Part shown: in pieces, positions 56,191 through 64,000 of the stretch | How positions within the stretch are numbered: the stretch's first letter is position 1 | Layout of the letters: the number at the start of each line of letters is the position of its first letter | Assembly (NCBI GenBank): GCA_963790545.1 | Contig: CAWBPA010000019.1 | Coordinates: forward strand, 124,001-188,000 | Source of the DNA: DATBJG01 sp963790545 | GTDB lineage: Bacteria > Acidobacteriota > Vicinamibacteria > Vicinamibacterales > JAMQPK01 | Direction: 5' to 3' | DNA: 64,000 nt | The notes under the pieces: model-generated | What the model saw: the letters and a program-made list of their open reading frames with translations, nothing else | Told to the model about the DNA's origin: nothing | Databases searched by the model: none | Position numbers and translations under genes: made by a program

Positions 56191-57682
56191 CGCCCACCAC
56201 GCATACGCCGGAAGCCCACAGAGCACGATGACGAATCCAGGCCATGTGGCGGACGGCTGGTAGACAAAGAGCACGAGCACGAGGACGGAGGTGCCAATCA
56301 TGTAGAGTGCCGGCACGAACGGATATCCAAAGGCGCGATACGGCCGGTCCGCAGTTGGTCTCGTCCGGCGCAGCACGAACAGGCCGGCAATGGTCAGCAC
56401 GTAGAAAAACAGCGTCGTCGACATCACGTAGGTCAACAGATCGCCATAGAGGTTGCCGTATCGGCCCGTTGCTGGATCGTACAGTTCTCGGCAGCACGAG
56501 AACTGACGACCAGATCCCCTGCAGAATGAGCGCGCGGGCTGGAACCCGGGCGGCGTTGAGTGTTCCGGCGTAGCGGAAAAACACTCCGTCGCGCGCCATG
56601 GCGTAGTACGCGCGCGCCGCGGCGAGAATCAAGCCATTGTTGCAGCCAAAGGTTGAAACCATGATGGCGACTGCCATGAACGTCGTGCCGATGCCCGGGA
56701 GAGCGACCTCGAGCGCGGCCGTTGCCACGCGGTCTGCAGGCGCCTGCTGAATCTGCTCGAGTGGCAGGGTCACGAGGTAGGCAAGATTCGCAAGCACGTA
56801 CAACGTCATCACGAGACCCGTGCCAATGGCCAGCGCGAGCGGAACGTTGCGCCGCGGATTCTTGACCTCGCCCGCCGTAAACGTGATGTTGTTCCACGCG
56901 TCCGCGGAAAAGAGCGATCCCGTCTGCGAAACGCAGAGGGCCACGAGCAGGCCAAACGCGGCTGTCGGGACAACGTCAGGGGCGATGGGTGTGAAGTTTC
57001 GCGGAGTCCACAAATTGCCGAAGTTCATGTCCACGGCCGTCGCGTTCCATCCCAGTGCCAGTCCGAGGACGATCAGCGCCAGTAACGCGCCTGTCTTGGA
57101 AACGGTGAAGAGATTCTGGATGATCTTTCCGTACGAAAGGCCCCGGGTGTTGGTCCACGTCAGGAGGACGATTAACAGAACCCCGACCAGCTGTGTGGTC
57201 GAGAGCGAAATGGCATAGCGGCTCGACAGGAAGATCGGTGCGATGAGGTATCGATCCTCGGAGATCCAGGGCCACAACACGCCGAAATAGCGCGCAAAGC
57301 CAACAGCAACCGCGGCAATCGTGCCCGTTTGAATGACCATGAACAGCGTCCAGCCATAGAGGAACCCCAGGAGCGGCGAGAACGCTTCGCGCAAATACAC
57401 GTACTGGCCACCGGCGCGCGGCATCATGGCTGCCAGTTCTCCGTACGAGAGGGCCGCAGCGACGGTCAGGACACCCGTGATGATCCAGGCAACGAGCAGC
57501 CAGCCCGGACTCCCCAGCTGTCGAGCCATTTCGGCCGACACGAGGAAGATTCCAGAGCCAATCATCGACCCGACCACGATCATCGTCGAGTCGAAGAGAT
57601 CGAGACGACGGACGAACTCGGTGTCGAAGGCCGGGTCGGCCGCCGGGACCGGCGGTGTCGGCTTCAGGACTTCAGTGGGCAT
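56164..57682 (-). CDS. APC-family amino acid permease (frame break near 56480)
   Basis: About 505 residues. FDSTMIVVGSMIGSGIFLVS is the helix 1 signature, followed by YGELAAMMPRAGGQYVYLRE, EVKNPRRNVPLALAIG and ARAYYAMARDGVFFR. The first frame then degenerates, and the neighbouring frame supplies the last helices (STTLFFYVLTIAGLFVLRRT, DRPYRAFGYPFVPALYM), so one base is wrong near 56480. It belongs to the L-type/SteT-like branch. ATG 57682 was chosen over an upstream start. The C-terminus RKGRVRKG runs into the repeat. Confidence 0.87.
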
Positions 57683-57716
57683 TAGCACTCCTATCGGGCA
57701 ATGAGAGCCCGACCAC

Positions 57717-57750
57717 CAACTGAAAACTGACAACTGAAAACTGGCAACTA
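57717..57750. repeat. CAACTGAAAACTGA tandem repeat in a divergent promoter region
   Basis: About two and a half 14-base units lie between the divergent APC permease and symporter genes. Confidence 0.6.
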
Positions 57751-57768
57751 CGATAGCATTGCTGCGCC

Positions 57769-59091
57769 TTGAAGCTACACGTCAAGCTTCTCATCGCACT
57801 GGTCCTCGGCATCGTGTGCGGGACGCTGCTCCATTCGCGCCCGGACGCCACCTGGCTCGTGGCGTTCAACACCCATGTGCTCCAGCCCATCGGTCAGATC
57901 TTCCTGCGGCTCATTTTCATGATCGTGGTGCCGATGGTGTTTTCCGCACTGGTGCTGGGGGTGTGCGAACTCGGTCGCCGGCATGGCTTGGGCCGTGTTG
58001 CGGGAAAAACATTCCTCTTCACGCTCGTCACGAGCGCACTGTCGGTTCTCATTGGGTTGACGCTCGTCAACACGCTCAGGCCTGGCCGTGGGTTCCAGAT
58101 CGATGCGGAGCTTGTGACCGAACAATCGACGGCCGTGCAGACGATTGAATCCGCGGCGGCGTCGAGTAAACCCCTCAGTCAGATCATCGTCGAACTCGTG
58201 CCGCGGAATCCGATCGATTCGGCGGTGAAAGCACTCGACGGCGAGATGTTGCCGTTCATGGTGTTTTCGCTCATGTTCGGGTTTGGTCTCAGCTTCGTGA
58301 CACGCAAGAGCGAGGGGAGCGGAACGCTGGTCGCGGTACTCGAACAGGTCTTTGCCGTCTGCATGAACATCGTTGACTTCGCGATGAAGCTGGCGCCATT
58401 CGCGGTGTTTGCGATTATTTTCAACACCGCCTTCCGATTCGGATACGAAGTCTTTGCGTCGCTGTTCTTTTACGTGGCGACAGTCGTGACAGGACTGCTC
58501 ATCCAGCAATTTGTCGTGTACAGTCTGCTCCTGCGAATGGTGGCCGGGCGATCGCCGCTGCAGTTTTTTGCGGCGTGCCGCGAAGTCTACCTGTACGCGT
58601 TTTCGACAGCATCGTCGAATGCGACGCTGCCGTTGGCGCTCGATACCGCCGACGAAAAGTTGAAGCTGCCGCCGAATATCGCGCGCTTCGTCCTGACGGT
58701 CGGCTCGACGGCAAACCAGAACGGCACGGCATTGTTCGAGGGAATCACGGTTCTGTTTCTGGCCCAGGTCTACGGCATCGACTTGACGACGGCACAGCAA
58801 CTGCAGGTCATGGTGATGTCGATTGTGGCTGGTATCGGAACGGCGGGCGTGCCGGGCGGCTCGTTGCCCCTGGTGATGATTGTCGTGCAGTCGGTCGGCA
58901 TTCCAGTCGAAGGGATGGGATTGATTCTTGGCGTGGATCGGTTTCTCGATATGTGCCGCACGACCGTCAATGTCAGCGGCGACCTGGTGATTGCGGCGCT
59001 CGTGAGCGGCCGGCAGAAAGCCGCAGACAGCCGGCAGATGGCGGCGGGCACGCGGCGGACGGCTGAAAGCTGGCTGATGGCTGAAGGCTGA
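57769..59091 (+). CDS. Dicarboxylate/glutamate:cation symporter (DAACS family)
   Basis: 440 residues. IGQIFLRLIFMIVVPMVFSA, the hairpin STASSNATLPL, TANQNGTALFEGI (NxNGT substrate/sodium site), AGIGTAGVPGGSLPLVMIV and DRFLDMCRTTVNVSGD are all standard for GltP/DctA proteins. The start appears to be TTG 57769. The last 25 residues (from RQKAADSRQ on) are translated from a degenerate GGCTGAAAG/GGCAGAAAG repeat. Confidence 0.92.
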   Translation: MKLHVKLLIALVLGIVCGTLLHSRPDATWLVAFNTHVLQPIGQIFLRLIFMIVVPMVFSALVLGVCELGRRHGLGRVAGKTFLFTLVTSALSVLIGLTLVNTLRPGRGFQIDAELVTEQSTAVQTIESAAASSKPLSQIIVELVPRNPIDSAVKALDGEMLPFMVFSLMFGFGLSFVTRKSEGSGTLVAVLEQVFAVCMNIVDFAMKLAPFAVFAIIFNTAFRFGYEVFASLFFYVATVVTGLLIQQFVVYSLLLRMVAGRSPLQFFAACREVYLYAFSTASSNATLPLALDTADEKLKLPPNIARFVLTVGSTANQNGTALFEGITVLFLAQVYGIDLTTAQQLQVMVMSIVAGIGTAGVPGGSLPLVMIVVQSVGIPVEGMGLILGVDRFLDMCRTTVNVSGDLVIAALVSGRQKAADSRQMAAGTRRTAESWLMAEG

Positions 59092-59097
59092 AGGCTA
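59018..59097. repeat. GGCTGAAGGCT-type repeat covering the 3' end of the symporter gene
   Basis: Degenerate units (GCAGAAAGCC, GGCTGAAAGCT, GGCTGATGGCTGAAGGCT) fill the last 75 bases of the coding region and its stop. They end next to the HD-domain start. Confidence 0.6.
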
Positions 59098-59100
59098 CTT

Positions 59101-59744
59101 ATGATTCTGTCCCGTGACTCGGCGTGGACGTTATTGACTGAATACACACAGGGCGAAAGCCTGCGAAAGCATGCGCTGGCCGTCGAGGCCGCCGCTCCGT
59201 GGTTACGCGCGGATGTTCGAGGAAGATGAAACGACGTGGGGCATCGTCGGCTTGTTGCACGACTTCGACTACGAGCGTTGGCCCGATGCCCAGAACCATC
59301 CGTTTCGTGGCGCGGAGATTCTGCGCGAGAAGGGGTATCCAGAGTTTGTGGTTCGCGCGATTCTCTCGCATGCGGAGTACTCGAATGTCCCGCGCGAATC
59401 GAAGACTCGAACATGCATTGTTTGCGTGCGACGAAATGGCAGGATTCGTCACCGCGGCGGCCCTCGTGCGACCCTCGAAGAGCGTGCTGGACCTGGAGCC
59501 AGGATCGGTGATGAAGCGCATGAAGGACAAAGCCTTTGCGCGTGCCATCAACCGCGACGATCTGCGGAGAGGTGCCGACGAACTTCAGATCCCGCTTGAT
59601 CAGCATATTGCCAATGTCATTGAGTCGCTGCGCGCGCGAGCCGACGAGTTGGGGCTTCAAAGGAAATTTGTGATTCGCGCAATCGCTAATCCTCAAAGAT
59701 CAGAAATGAACCGCACTGCCTTCCTCCTCGTATACTGCAAGTGA
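59101..59744 (+). CDS. HD/HDIG-domain hydrolase (two frame breaks)
   Basis: About 210 residues over three frames. SLRKHALAVEAA, then RMFEEDETTWGIVGLLHDFD, RWPDAQNHPFRGAEILREKG and RAILSHAEYSNVPR, then RLEHALFACDEMAGFVTAAA and KSVLDLEPGSVMKRMKDKAF. The HD pair is LLHDFD, with His ligands in RKHA and LSHAEY, so a metal-dependent phosphohydrolase is expected; the substrate is unknown. Breaks are near 59200 and 59400. The last 25 residues look repeat-derived. The stop overlaps the ABC ATPase start (TGATG). Confidence 0.78.
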
Positions 59745-60724
59745 TGCCGGATCAGACGGACGCCGTTGCAACGCTTGACCAGGTGGGCGTGCTTTTTGGC
59801 ACGCAGTGGGCGTTGCGCGACGTCTCGGCGACCTTTCCGCGCGGGGCCGTTGGTCTGTTGGGGCCGAACGGGGCTGGCAAGAGCACCATGATCAAGTCGC
59901 TGCTGGGCCTTATCACCCCGGACCGCGGGCGCCTGCAGGTGCTCGGGTTCGATGTCGCTCGCACGCCGACCGAGGTGAGAGCGCGCATCGGGTACATGCC
60001 GGAAAACGACGCGTACATTCCCGGCATGAACGCCGTGACCTTTGTGGCGTACTGCGGCCAACTGAGCGGGCTTGGAGCCGTTGACGCCATGCAGCGAGCC
60101 CATGAAGTCCTGTACTACACGGGGCTTGGAGAAGCGCGCTATCGGTTGGTCGAAACATATTCAACCGGAATGAAGCAACGCATCAAGCTGGCGCAGGCGC
60201 TCGTTCACGATCCCGAGCTGCTGTTCCTCGATGAGCCGACCAACGGCATGGATCCGAAGGGTCGCGACGAGATGCTGGAACTGGTTCGCGATCTGGCACA
60301 CAACAAGGGCATCAGCCTCGTGTTGTCGTCGCATCTCCTGCCGGACGTGGAATATGTCTGCGACCATGTCGTGGTCGTCGACAAGGGACAGGTGGCCACA
60401 CAGGGACCGATTGCCGATCTCAAGGGGCCGGGTGGACGTGTCTATGAGTTGCGCGTGAAGGGGGACGAAAGCGGCTTCATTGCCGCACTTCAGGCGTCGG
60501 GTATGGAGTGTCACCGCACGGATGAAGACGTCATGCGCGTCTTTGTTCCCGAAGGCCTTTCCTGGCGAGACTTATTCATCTTAGCGGCCCAGCGTGGTGT
60601 TCAGGTCCGACATCTGCGTCCCAGCGTCCCGACATTGGAAGATGTGTTCGCGCGCGCGGTGGGCGAACAGGATGTCGATGGTCGGCTGACGACTATTGAC
60701 TCACGACTGACGACTGTTGACTGA
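59744..60724 (+). CDS. ABC-2-type transporter ATP-binding protein
   Basis: 326 residues. Walker A GLLGPNGAGKST, the Q-loop region, signature YSTGMKQRI, Walker B LLFLDEPTNGMDP and the switch His in LSSHLLPD are present, followed by an accessory C-terminal domain. It powers the permease encoded next. The substrate is unknown. GTG 59741 is an alternative start. The last 12 residues (RLTTIDSRLTTVD) come from a TTGACTGACGAC repeat. Confidence 0.93.
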   Translation: MPDQTDAVATLDQVGVLFGTQWALRDVSATFPRGAVGLLGPNGAGKSTMIKSLLGLITPDRGRLQVLGFDVARTPTEVRARIGYMPENDAYIPGMNAVTFVAYCGQLSGLGAVDAMQRAHEVLYYTGLGEARYRLVETYSTGMKQRIKLAQALVHDPELLFLDEPTNGMDPKGRDEMLELVRDLAHNKGISLVLSSHLLPDVEYVCDHVVVVDKGQVATQGPIADLKGPGGRVYELRVKGDESGFIAALQASGMECHRTDEDVMRVFVPEGLSWRDLFILAAQRGVQVRHLRPSVPTLEDVFARAVGEQDVDGRLTTIDSRLTTVD

Positions 60725-60733
60725 CGACTCTTG
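60684..60733. repeat. ACTGACGACTGTTG tandem repeat at the end of the ABC ATPase gene
   Basis: About four degenerate units (GACGACTATTGACT, CACGACTGACGACTG) run through the last 14 codons and the stop of the ATPase gene to the GTG start of the permease. Confidence 0.65.
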
Positions 60734-61572
60734 TGCCCATCCATTCCGAAGGCTACCGCCCGTATCTCGGCACGCGGCAACCGTCGGGCCGAAGCTGGCT
60801 CGTCATTACGGCGGCCGGCGTACGCAGCATCATCACAAAGCGCCTGTTCCTGGGATTGCTGCTCGTGGCGTGGGTGCCGTTCCTGGTACGTTCGGTGCAG
60901 ATTTACGCGGCGGTGAATTTTCCCCAGGCGTCGTTTCTGGATGTCTCGTCCAAGACCTTTCGTGACTTCCTCGATCAACAAGGCCTCTTCGTTTTCTTCA
61001 TCACGGTCTGGGTCGGTGCGGGGCTGATTGCCAACGACCTTCGCAGTAATGCTCTCCAGATCTACCTCTCCAAGCCGTTGACCCGGGCCGAGTACGTTGC
61101 CGGGAAACTTGGCATTCTGCTGTTCTTTCTGCTACTGGTCACCTGGATTCCGGCCATGCTCCTGCTGCTCGTCCAGGTTTCGCTGGCCGGCAACGTTCGG
61201 TTTCTCAGCTCCAATTTGTTCCTCATTCCGGCCATTACCCTGGTGTCATTCCTGCTTGCCCTGCTGTCGGCATTTACGATGCTGGCGTTGTCGTCGTTCA
61301 GCAAGAGCGCACGGTTCGTGGCCATCACCTACGCGGGCCTCTTCTTCTTCACACAAGCTCTCTTCGGGGTGGTGGCTGGCGCCACCGGCCGCACCACGTT
61401 TTCCTGGTTGTCGCCGGCGGGAAGCCTCAACCAGATCGGCGACGTCATCTTCAGGCTGGCGCCAAGGTATGAAACCCCTATTCTCGGATCCGTTGCCGCG
61501 GTAGCGGTGCTGATTGGGCTGTCGATCGTCGTGCTGCAACGACGCGTCCGGGCGGTCGAGGTTGTGACGTGA
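60733..61572 (+). CDS. ABC-2-type transporter permease
   Basis: 279 residues with six membrane helices. GLIANDLRSNALQIYLSKPL is the ABC-2 hallmark in which subunits of this clan carry the coupling region; TRAEYVAGKLGILLFF follows. It is an integral membrane partner of the adjacent ATPases. GTG start at 60733 right after the upstream stop. Its end overlaps the next ATPase gene by 4 bases. Confidence 0.9.
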   Translation: MPIHSEGYRPYLGTRQPSGRSWLVITAAGVRSIITKRLFLGLLLVAWVPFLVRSVQIYAAVNFPQASFLDVSSKTFRDFLDQQGLFVFFITVWVGAGLIANDLRSNALQIYLSKPLTRAEYVAGKLGILLFFLLLVTWIPAMLLLLVQVSLAGNVRFLSSNLFLIPAITLVSFLLALLSAFTMLALSSFSKSARFVAITYAGLFFFTQALFGVVAGATGRTTFSWLSPAGSLNQIGDVIFRLAPRYETPILGSVAAVAVLIGLSIVVLQRRVRAVEVVT

Positions 61573-62516
61573 GCGACGAGGCAAGAGCCACACCGTCGCC
61601 CGTCCTGGCAATCGACCACTTATCCAAGTGGTACGGGCAAGTCATCGGCCTCAACGATGTCACCGTGCGCGTTCCGCCCGGCATCACCGGTTTGCTCGGC
61701 CCAAACGGGGCGGGTAAGTCCACCCTCATGAAGCTCGTCACGGGTCAGCTCAAACCCAGTCAGGGTCAGGTTCATGTGCTCGGCGAGCCCGCCTGGGACA
61801 ATCCAGACCTGTATTTCCGGATCGGCTTCTGTCCCGAACAGGACGCCTTTTACGATCGCATGACCGGCCGCGCCTGGGTGGCCGGTCTTTTGACCCTCAA
61901 CGGCCTTGATGAAGAACAGGCGCTGTCGCTGGCCGACAAAGCCATTGGCCGCGTGGGCTTGTCCCACGTCGCAGAAAAGAAGATCGGTGCCTACAGCAAA
62001 GGCATGCGGCAACGCATCAAGCTGGCGCAGGCCATTGCCCACGACCCGGAACTGTTGATTCTGGATGAGCCATTGGCTGGGATGGATCCGTTGGCGCGTC
62101 GGCGGACAATTCGGCTGATTCGCGAGTGGGCACGCGAAGGACGAAGCGTTCTCGTGTCGAGTCACATCCTGCACGAAATCGAAGCCATGACGGCGGACAT
62201 TTTGCTCATCAACAATGGCCGGATCCTGGCCGAAGGGAATGTTCATCAGATTCGGGAGCTGATCGACGAGCATCCCCACACGGTCCACGTGCGAGCCGCC
62301 GACCCGCGCGCCCTCGCGCGGCAGTTTCTGACTGAAGACGATGTGCGCAGCCTGCGGTTCGAAGAGGACGCCGTAATCGTGGAAACCGTCAAGCCCGACG
62401 CCTTCTACATGCGGCTCACATCGCTGGCTGCATCGGGCGACCTTGGGGAGATCCGCGAGGTGACGTCCCCGGACGACAATTTACAGGCAGTGTTTCAATA
62501 TCTGGTGAAGACATAA
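61569..62516 (+). CDS. ABC-2-type transporter ATP-binding protein
   Basis: 315 residues with Walker A GLLGPNGAGKST, signature YSKGMRQRI, Walker B LLILDEPLAGMDP and switch VSSHILHEIE. It overlaps the upstream permease gene (GTGA) and is followed by another permease at 62692. The four genes thus look like two ATPase/permease pairs or one heteromeric exporter. Confidence 0.93.
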   Translation: MSDEARATPSPVLAIDHLSKWYGQVIGLNDVTVRVPPGITGLLGPNGAGKSTLMKLVTGQLKPSQGQVHVLGEPAWDNPDLYFRIGFCPEQDAFYDRMTGRAWVAGLLTLNGLDEEQALSLADKAIGRVGLSHVAEKKIGAYSKGMRQRIKLAQAIAHDPELLILDEPLAGMDPLARRRTIRLIREWAREGRSVLVSSHILHEIEAMTADILLINNGRILAEGNVHQIRELIDEHPHTVHVRAADPRALARQFLTEDDVRSLRFEEDAVIVETVKPDAFYMRLTSLAASGDLGEIREVTSPDDNLQAVFQYLVKT

Positions 62517-62541
62517 GGTCAAAGGTCAAAGGTCAAAGGTA
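62517..62541. repeat. GGTCAAA tandem repeat after the second ABC ATPase
   Basis: Three 8-base units (GGTCAAAG) start directly after the TAA, matching the array after yjbQ. Confidence 0.72.
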
Positions 62542-62586
62542 GAAGCAAAGTCCAAAGGATCACTGAAGCGGCAGGATGCGAGTAGT

Positions 62587-62682
62587 CAAGATCCGGAGCG
62601 TGAGCGACCCTTCGACAGGCTCAGGGTCGTCCTGAGCGCATCGAAGGACGACGGCAGGCGCGTGGGGGTGGGGCCCCACGCG
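62587..62682. repeat. Dispersed palindromic element interrupted by a second hairpin element
   Basis: The left part (CAAGATCCGGAGCGTGAGCG) and right part (ACGGCAGGCGCG plus the core GTGGGGCCCCAC) match the copy at 52991-53041. About 43 foreign bases sit between them, with arms CCTTCGA and TCGAAGG and an inner CAGG...CCTG pair. It ends 9 bases before the ATG of the permease gene. Confidence 0.75.
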
Positions 62683-62691
62683 AACTAAATA

Positions 62692-63528
62692 ATGATGACG
62701 AAACCTCGAAATCAGGGATTTCTCAACGCGGTTCTTCGCGTCTTTGATCTCTCCATTGGCGAGATGCTCTGGTCGCGGCGGACTATCTTCATGGCGCTCG
62801 TCGTCGGGGGGCCGGTCGCTATTGCTCTCCTTTTCAGACTGCTCGACGTGTTTGGCGTGCCCGCGCTTCGGGTCAACCGGGTGCGCGTGGGAGGCGAGTC
62901 GATCTTCGGTGCGATGATCTGGCTCCTCTATCTGAAATTTGCCGTGCCGGTGCTCGGAGTGTTCTACGGCACGTCGCTGATGGCCGATGAAGTTGAAGAC
63001 AAGACCCTGACGTACTTGTTTACCCGTCCAATCCGCAGAGGTGCGGTTCTGGTGGGAAAGTATCTGGCGTACCTCGTCTGTACTGGGCTCGTCGTGCTTC
63101 CCTCCGTCATGCTCGTCTATTTTCTGGTCGTCCCGCTGGGCGGAGGCTCCCTCGGCCGGACGTTCCCATCGCTGGCCATTGACCTCGGGCTCCTGGCTCT
63201 TGGGCTTGCCACATACGGCGCGGTGTTTGGGTTCATTGGAGCGTGGTTGAAACGGCCGCTCGTCGCGGGGCTGGTGTTTGCCTTTGGTTGGGAGCAGGTG
63301 ACCATGATTGCTCCCGGTTACCTGCGTCGGGCCACCGTCGCCTACTACCTGCAGGGCCTCGCGCCTCATGCCATGCCCGACGATTCCGCCCTGACGGCGC
63401 TCCAGAGCTTGTTCCGCGATTTGCCGTCGCCGGCAGTGAGCCTGGCCAGTCTTTTTGCGATCGTGCTTGCTTTCCTGTGGCTGGCTGCCAGGACTGTCGA
63501 ACGGCGAGAATATGTTTTGTCAGACTAA
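62692..63528 (+). CDS. ABC-2-type transporter permease
   Basis: 278 residues, six helices. GTSLMADEVEDKTLTYLFTR followed by PIRRGAVLVGKYLAYL is the ABC-2 coupling segment. It is the probable partner of the ATPase at 61569-62516. ATG 62692 lies just after the palindromic element; 62695 (a second ATG) is equally possible. Confidence 0.9.
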   Translation: MMTKPRNQGFLNAVLRVFDLSIGEMLWSRRTIFMALVVGGPVAIALLFRLLDVFGVPALRVNRVRVGGESIFGAMIWLLYLKFAVPVLGVFYGTSLMADEVEDKTLTYLFTRPIRRGAVLVGKYLAYLVCTGLVVLPSVMLVYFLVVPLGGGSLGRTFPSLAIDLGLLALGLATYGAVFGFIGAWLKRPLVAGLVFAFGWEQVTMIAPGYLRRATVAYYLQGLAPHAMPDDSALTALQSLFRDLPSPAVSLASLFAIVLAFLWLAARTVERREYVLSD

Positions 63529-63606
63529 ATGGAACCTTTGTAACGCCATTGTCGTATCCTTGTGTCAGGGGTGGAGTAGGCCGCCGTCGACGGGCAGAAG
63601 GATCTC

Positions 63607-64000
63607 ATGACCACGAAAACGCGCTATTTCCTGTTCGGCGGAACGGCGTTCCTGGCGGCGGGTCTGGCAGGCGGGTTGGCCGCCTATTTCGCCGGTGTGC
63701 CTGTTCTGGGGGCCCTCTCCGGAGACGCCGAAGCTCTTCACTTCGTACCAGAAGAGGCCGCGGTCGTGGCATTTGCAGATGTGCATGCGGTGATGGAGTC
63801 GGAGCTGCGGAAGCAGATTCGGCAGATGCTGCCTGAACACGCGAGCGCGGCCGAGGCTGATGGACGGCGAACCTTCGAGCAGCACACAGGCGTTGACGTG
63901 GAACGTGATATCGACCACGTCGTGGCTTATCTCCTGCCTTCCACCGATCAGGGCGGGCGCGACCAGGGCTTGGTACTGGCCAGCGGGCGTTTCGATCAGC
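63607..64000 (+). CDS. Membrane-anchored protein of unknown function (runs off the right edge)
   Basis: 131 residues visible. A short basic N-terminus and one membrane helix (FLFGGTAFLAAGLAGGLAAY) are followed by FVPEEAAVVAFADVHAVMES, a pattern I have seen in acidobacterial hypothetical proteins, with ELRKQIRQMLPEH after it. AGAAGGA precedes the ATG. It lies 78 bases after the ABC permease and may belong to the same transcript. No function can be given. Confidence 0.75.
   Translation, partial: MTTKTRYFLFGGTAFLAAGLAGGLAAYFAGVPVLGALSGDAEALHFVPEEAAVVAFADVHAVMESELRKQIRQMLPEHASAAEADGRRTFEQHTGVDVERDIDHVVAYLLPSTDQGGRDQGLVLASGRFDQ

Noticed and set aside
57775..58800. 341-residue open frame opposite the symporter gene
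   Set aside because: Arg/His/Gln-rich antisense product overlapping conserved transporter motifs.

Overview
The window is a GC-rich bacterial chromosome segment with almost no non-coding space. I infer an Acidobacteriota member, probably of the Vicinamibacteria type. The grounds are a VWFA protein of the kind common in that phylum, a DUF4097 repeat protein, a short LPxTA-type sorting signal beside a class D sortase, abundant ABC-2 export modules, and gene ends decorated with short tandem repeats. No rRNA or tRNA gene, insertion sequence, prophage or CRISPR array was seen. The assignment rests on gene content, not on a marker-gene search.

Layout. Positions 1-2.5 kb hold the end of a trehalose gene (treZ), a nucleotidyltransferase-fold protein and a metallophosphoesterase. 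3.0-9.9 kb is a small gas-vesicle locus (gvpJ-like, gvpA, gvpL/F, gvpK) with an NtrC-type regulator, a PAS histidine kinase and a receiver protein. 10.1-12.5 kb is a sortase locus: anchored substrate, VWA protein, sortase. 12.6-18.6 kb is an envelope run: secreted phosphatase, kinase-like lipoprotein, DUF4956 membrane protein, PLD-like protein, L,D-transpeptidase, M23 peptidase. 18.6-23.0 kb has an iron-permease-family protein, SppA and PpiD. 23.4-30.5 kb is the cell-shape operon mreBCD-mrdA-rodA headed by a diguanylate cyclase, followed by RNase G. 32.5-36.8 kb has a secreted protein, a DUF4097 protein with an ECF sigma/anti-sigma pair, an ATL-type DNA-repair protein and an outer-membrane barrel. 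36.8-40.2 kb has an M4 metalloprotease and a PafA-like phosphatase. 40.3-47.5 kb is a tandem duplicate of [helical-repeat protein + HD-GYP protein]; all four products share an N-terminal domain. 47.6-52.8 kb is nucleoside salvage (deoA/pdp, punA, cdd, mtnA) followed by tsaD and yjbQ. 53-59.1 kb has a Nudix fusion, two APC permeases, an S23-type protein and a glutamate-type symporter. 59.1-64 kb has an HD protein and two ABC-2 ATPase/permease pairs.

Two window-wide patterns matter. First, at least twenty genes or gene segments are split by single-base frame changes while protein similarity continues across the break. This includes normally essential genes (mrdA, tsaD), so draft-sequence indel errors are the likeliest cause; the affected genes are annotated at full length with the break noted. 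Second, gene ends are marked by several unrelated short tandem repeats and by a dispersed palindrome with a GTGGGGCCCCAC core. Some of these supply the stop codon or the terminal residues of the neighbouring protein.

The least explained content is the duplicated HEAT-like/HD-GYP module with its shared N-terminal domain. Next are the reduced gas-vesicle locus with embedded two-component genes, and the secreted kinase-like/phosphatase/DUF4956 run.
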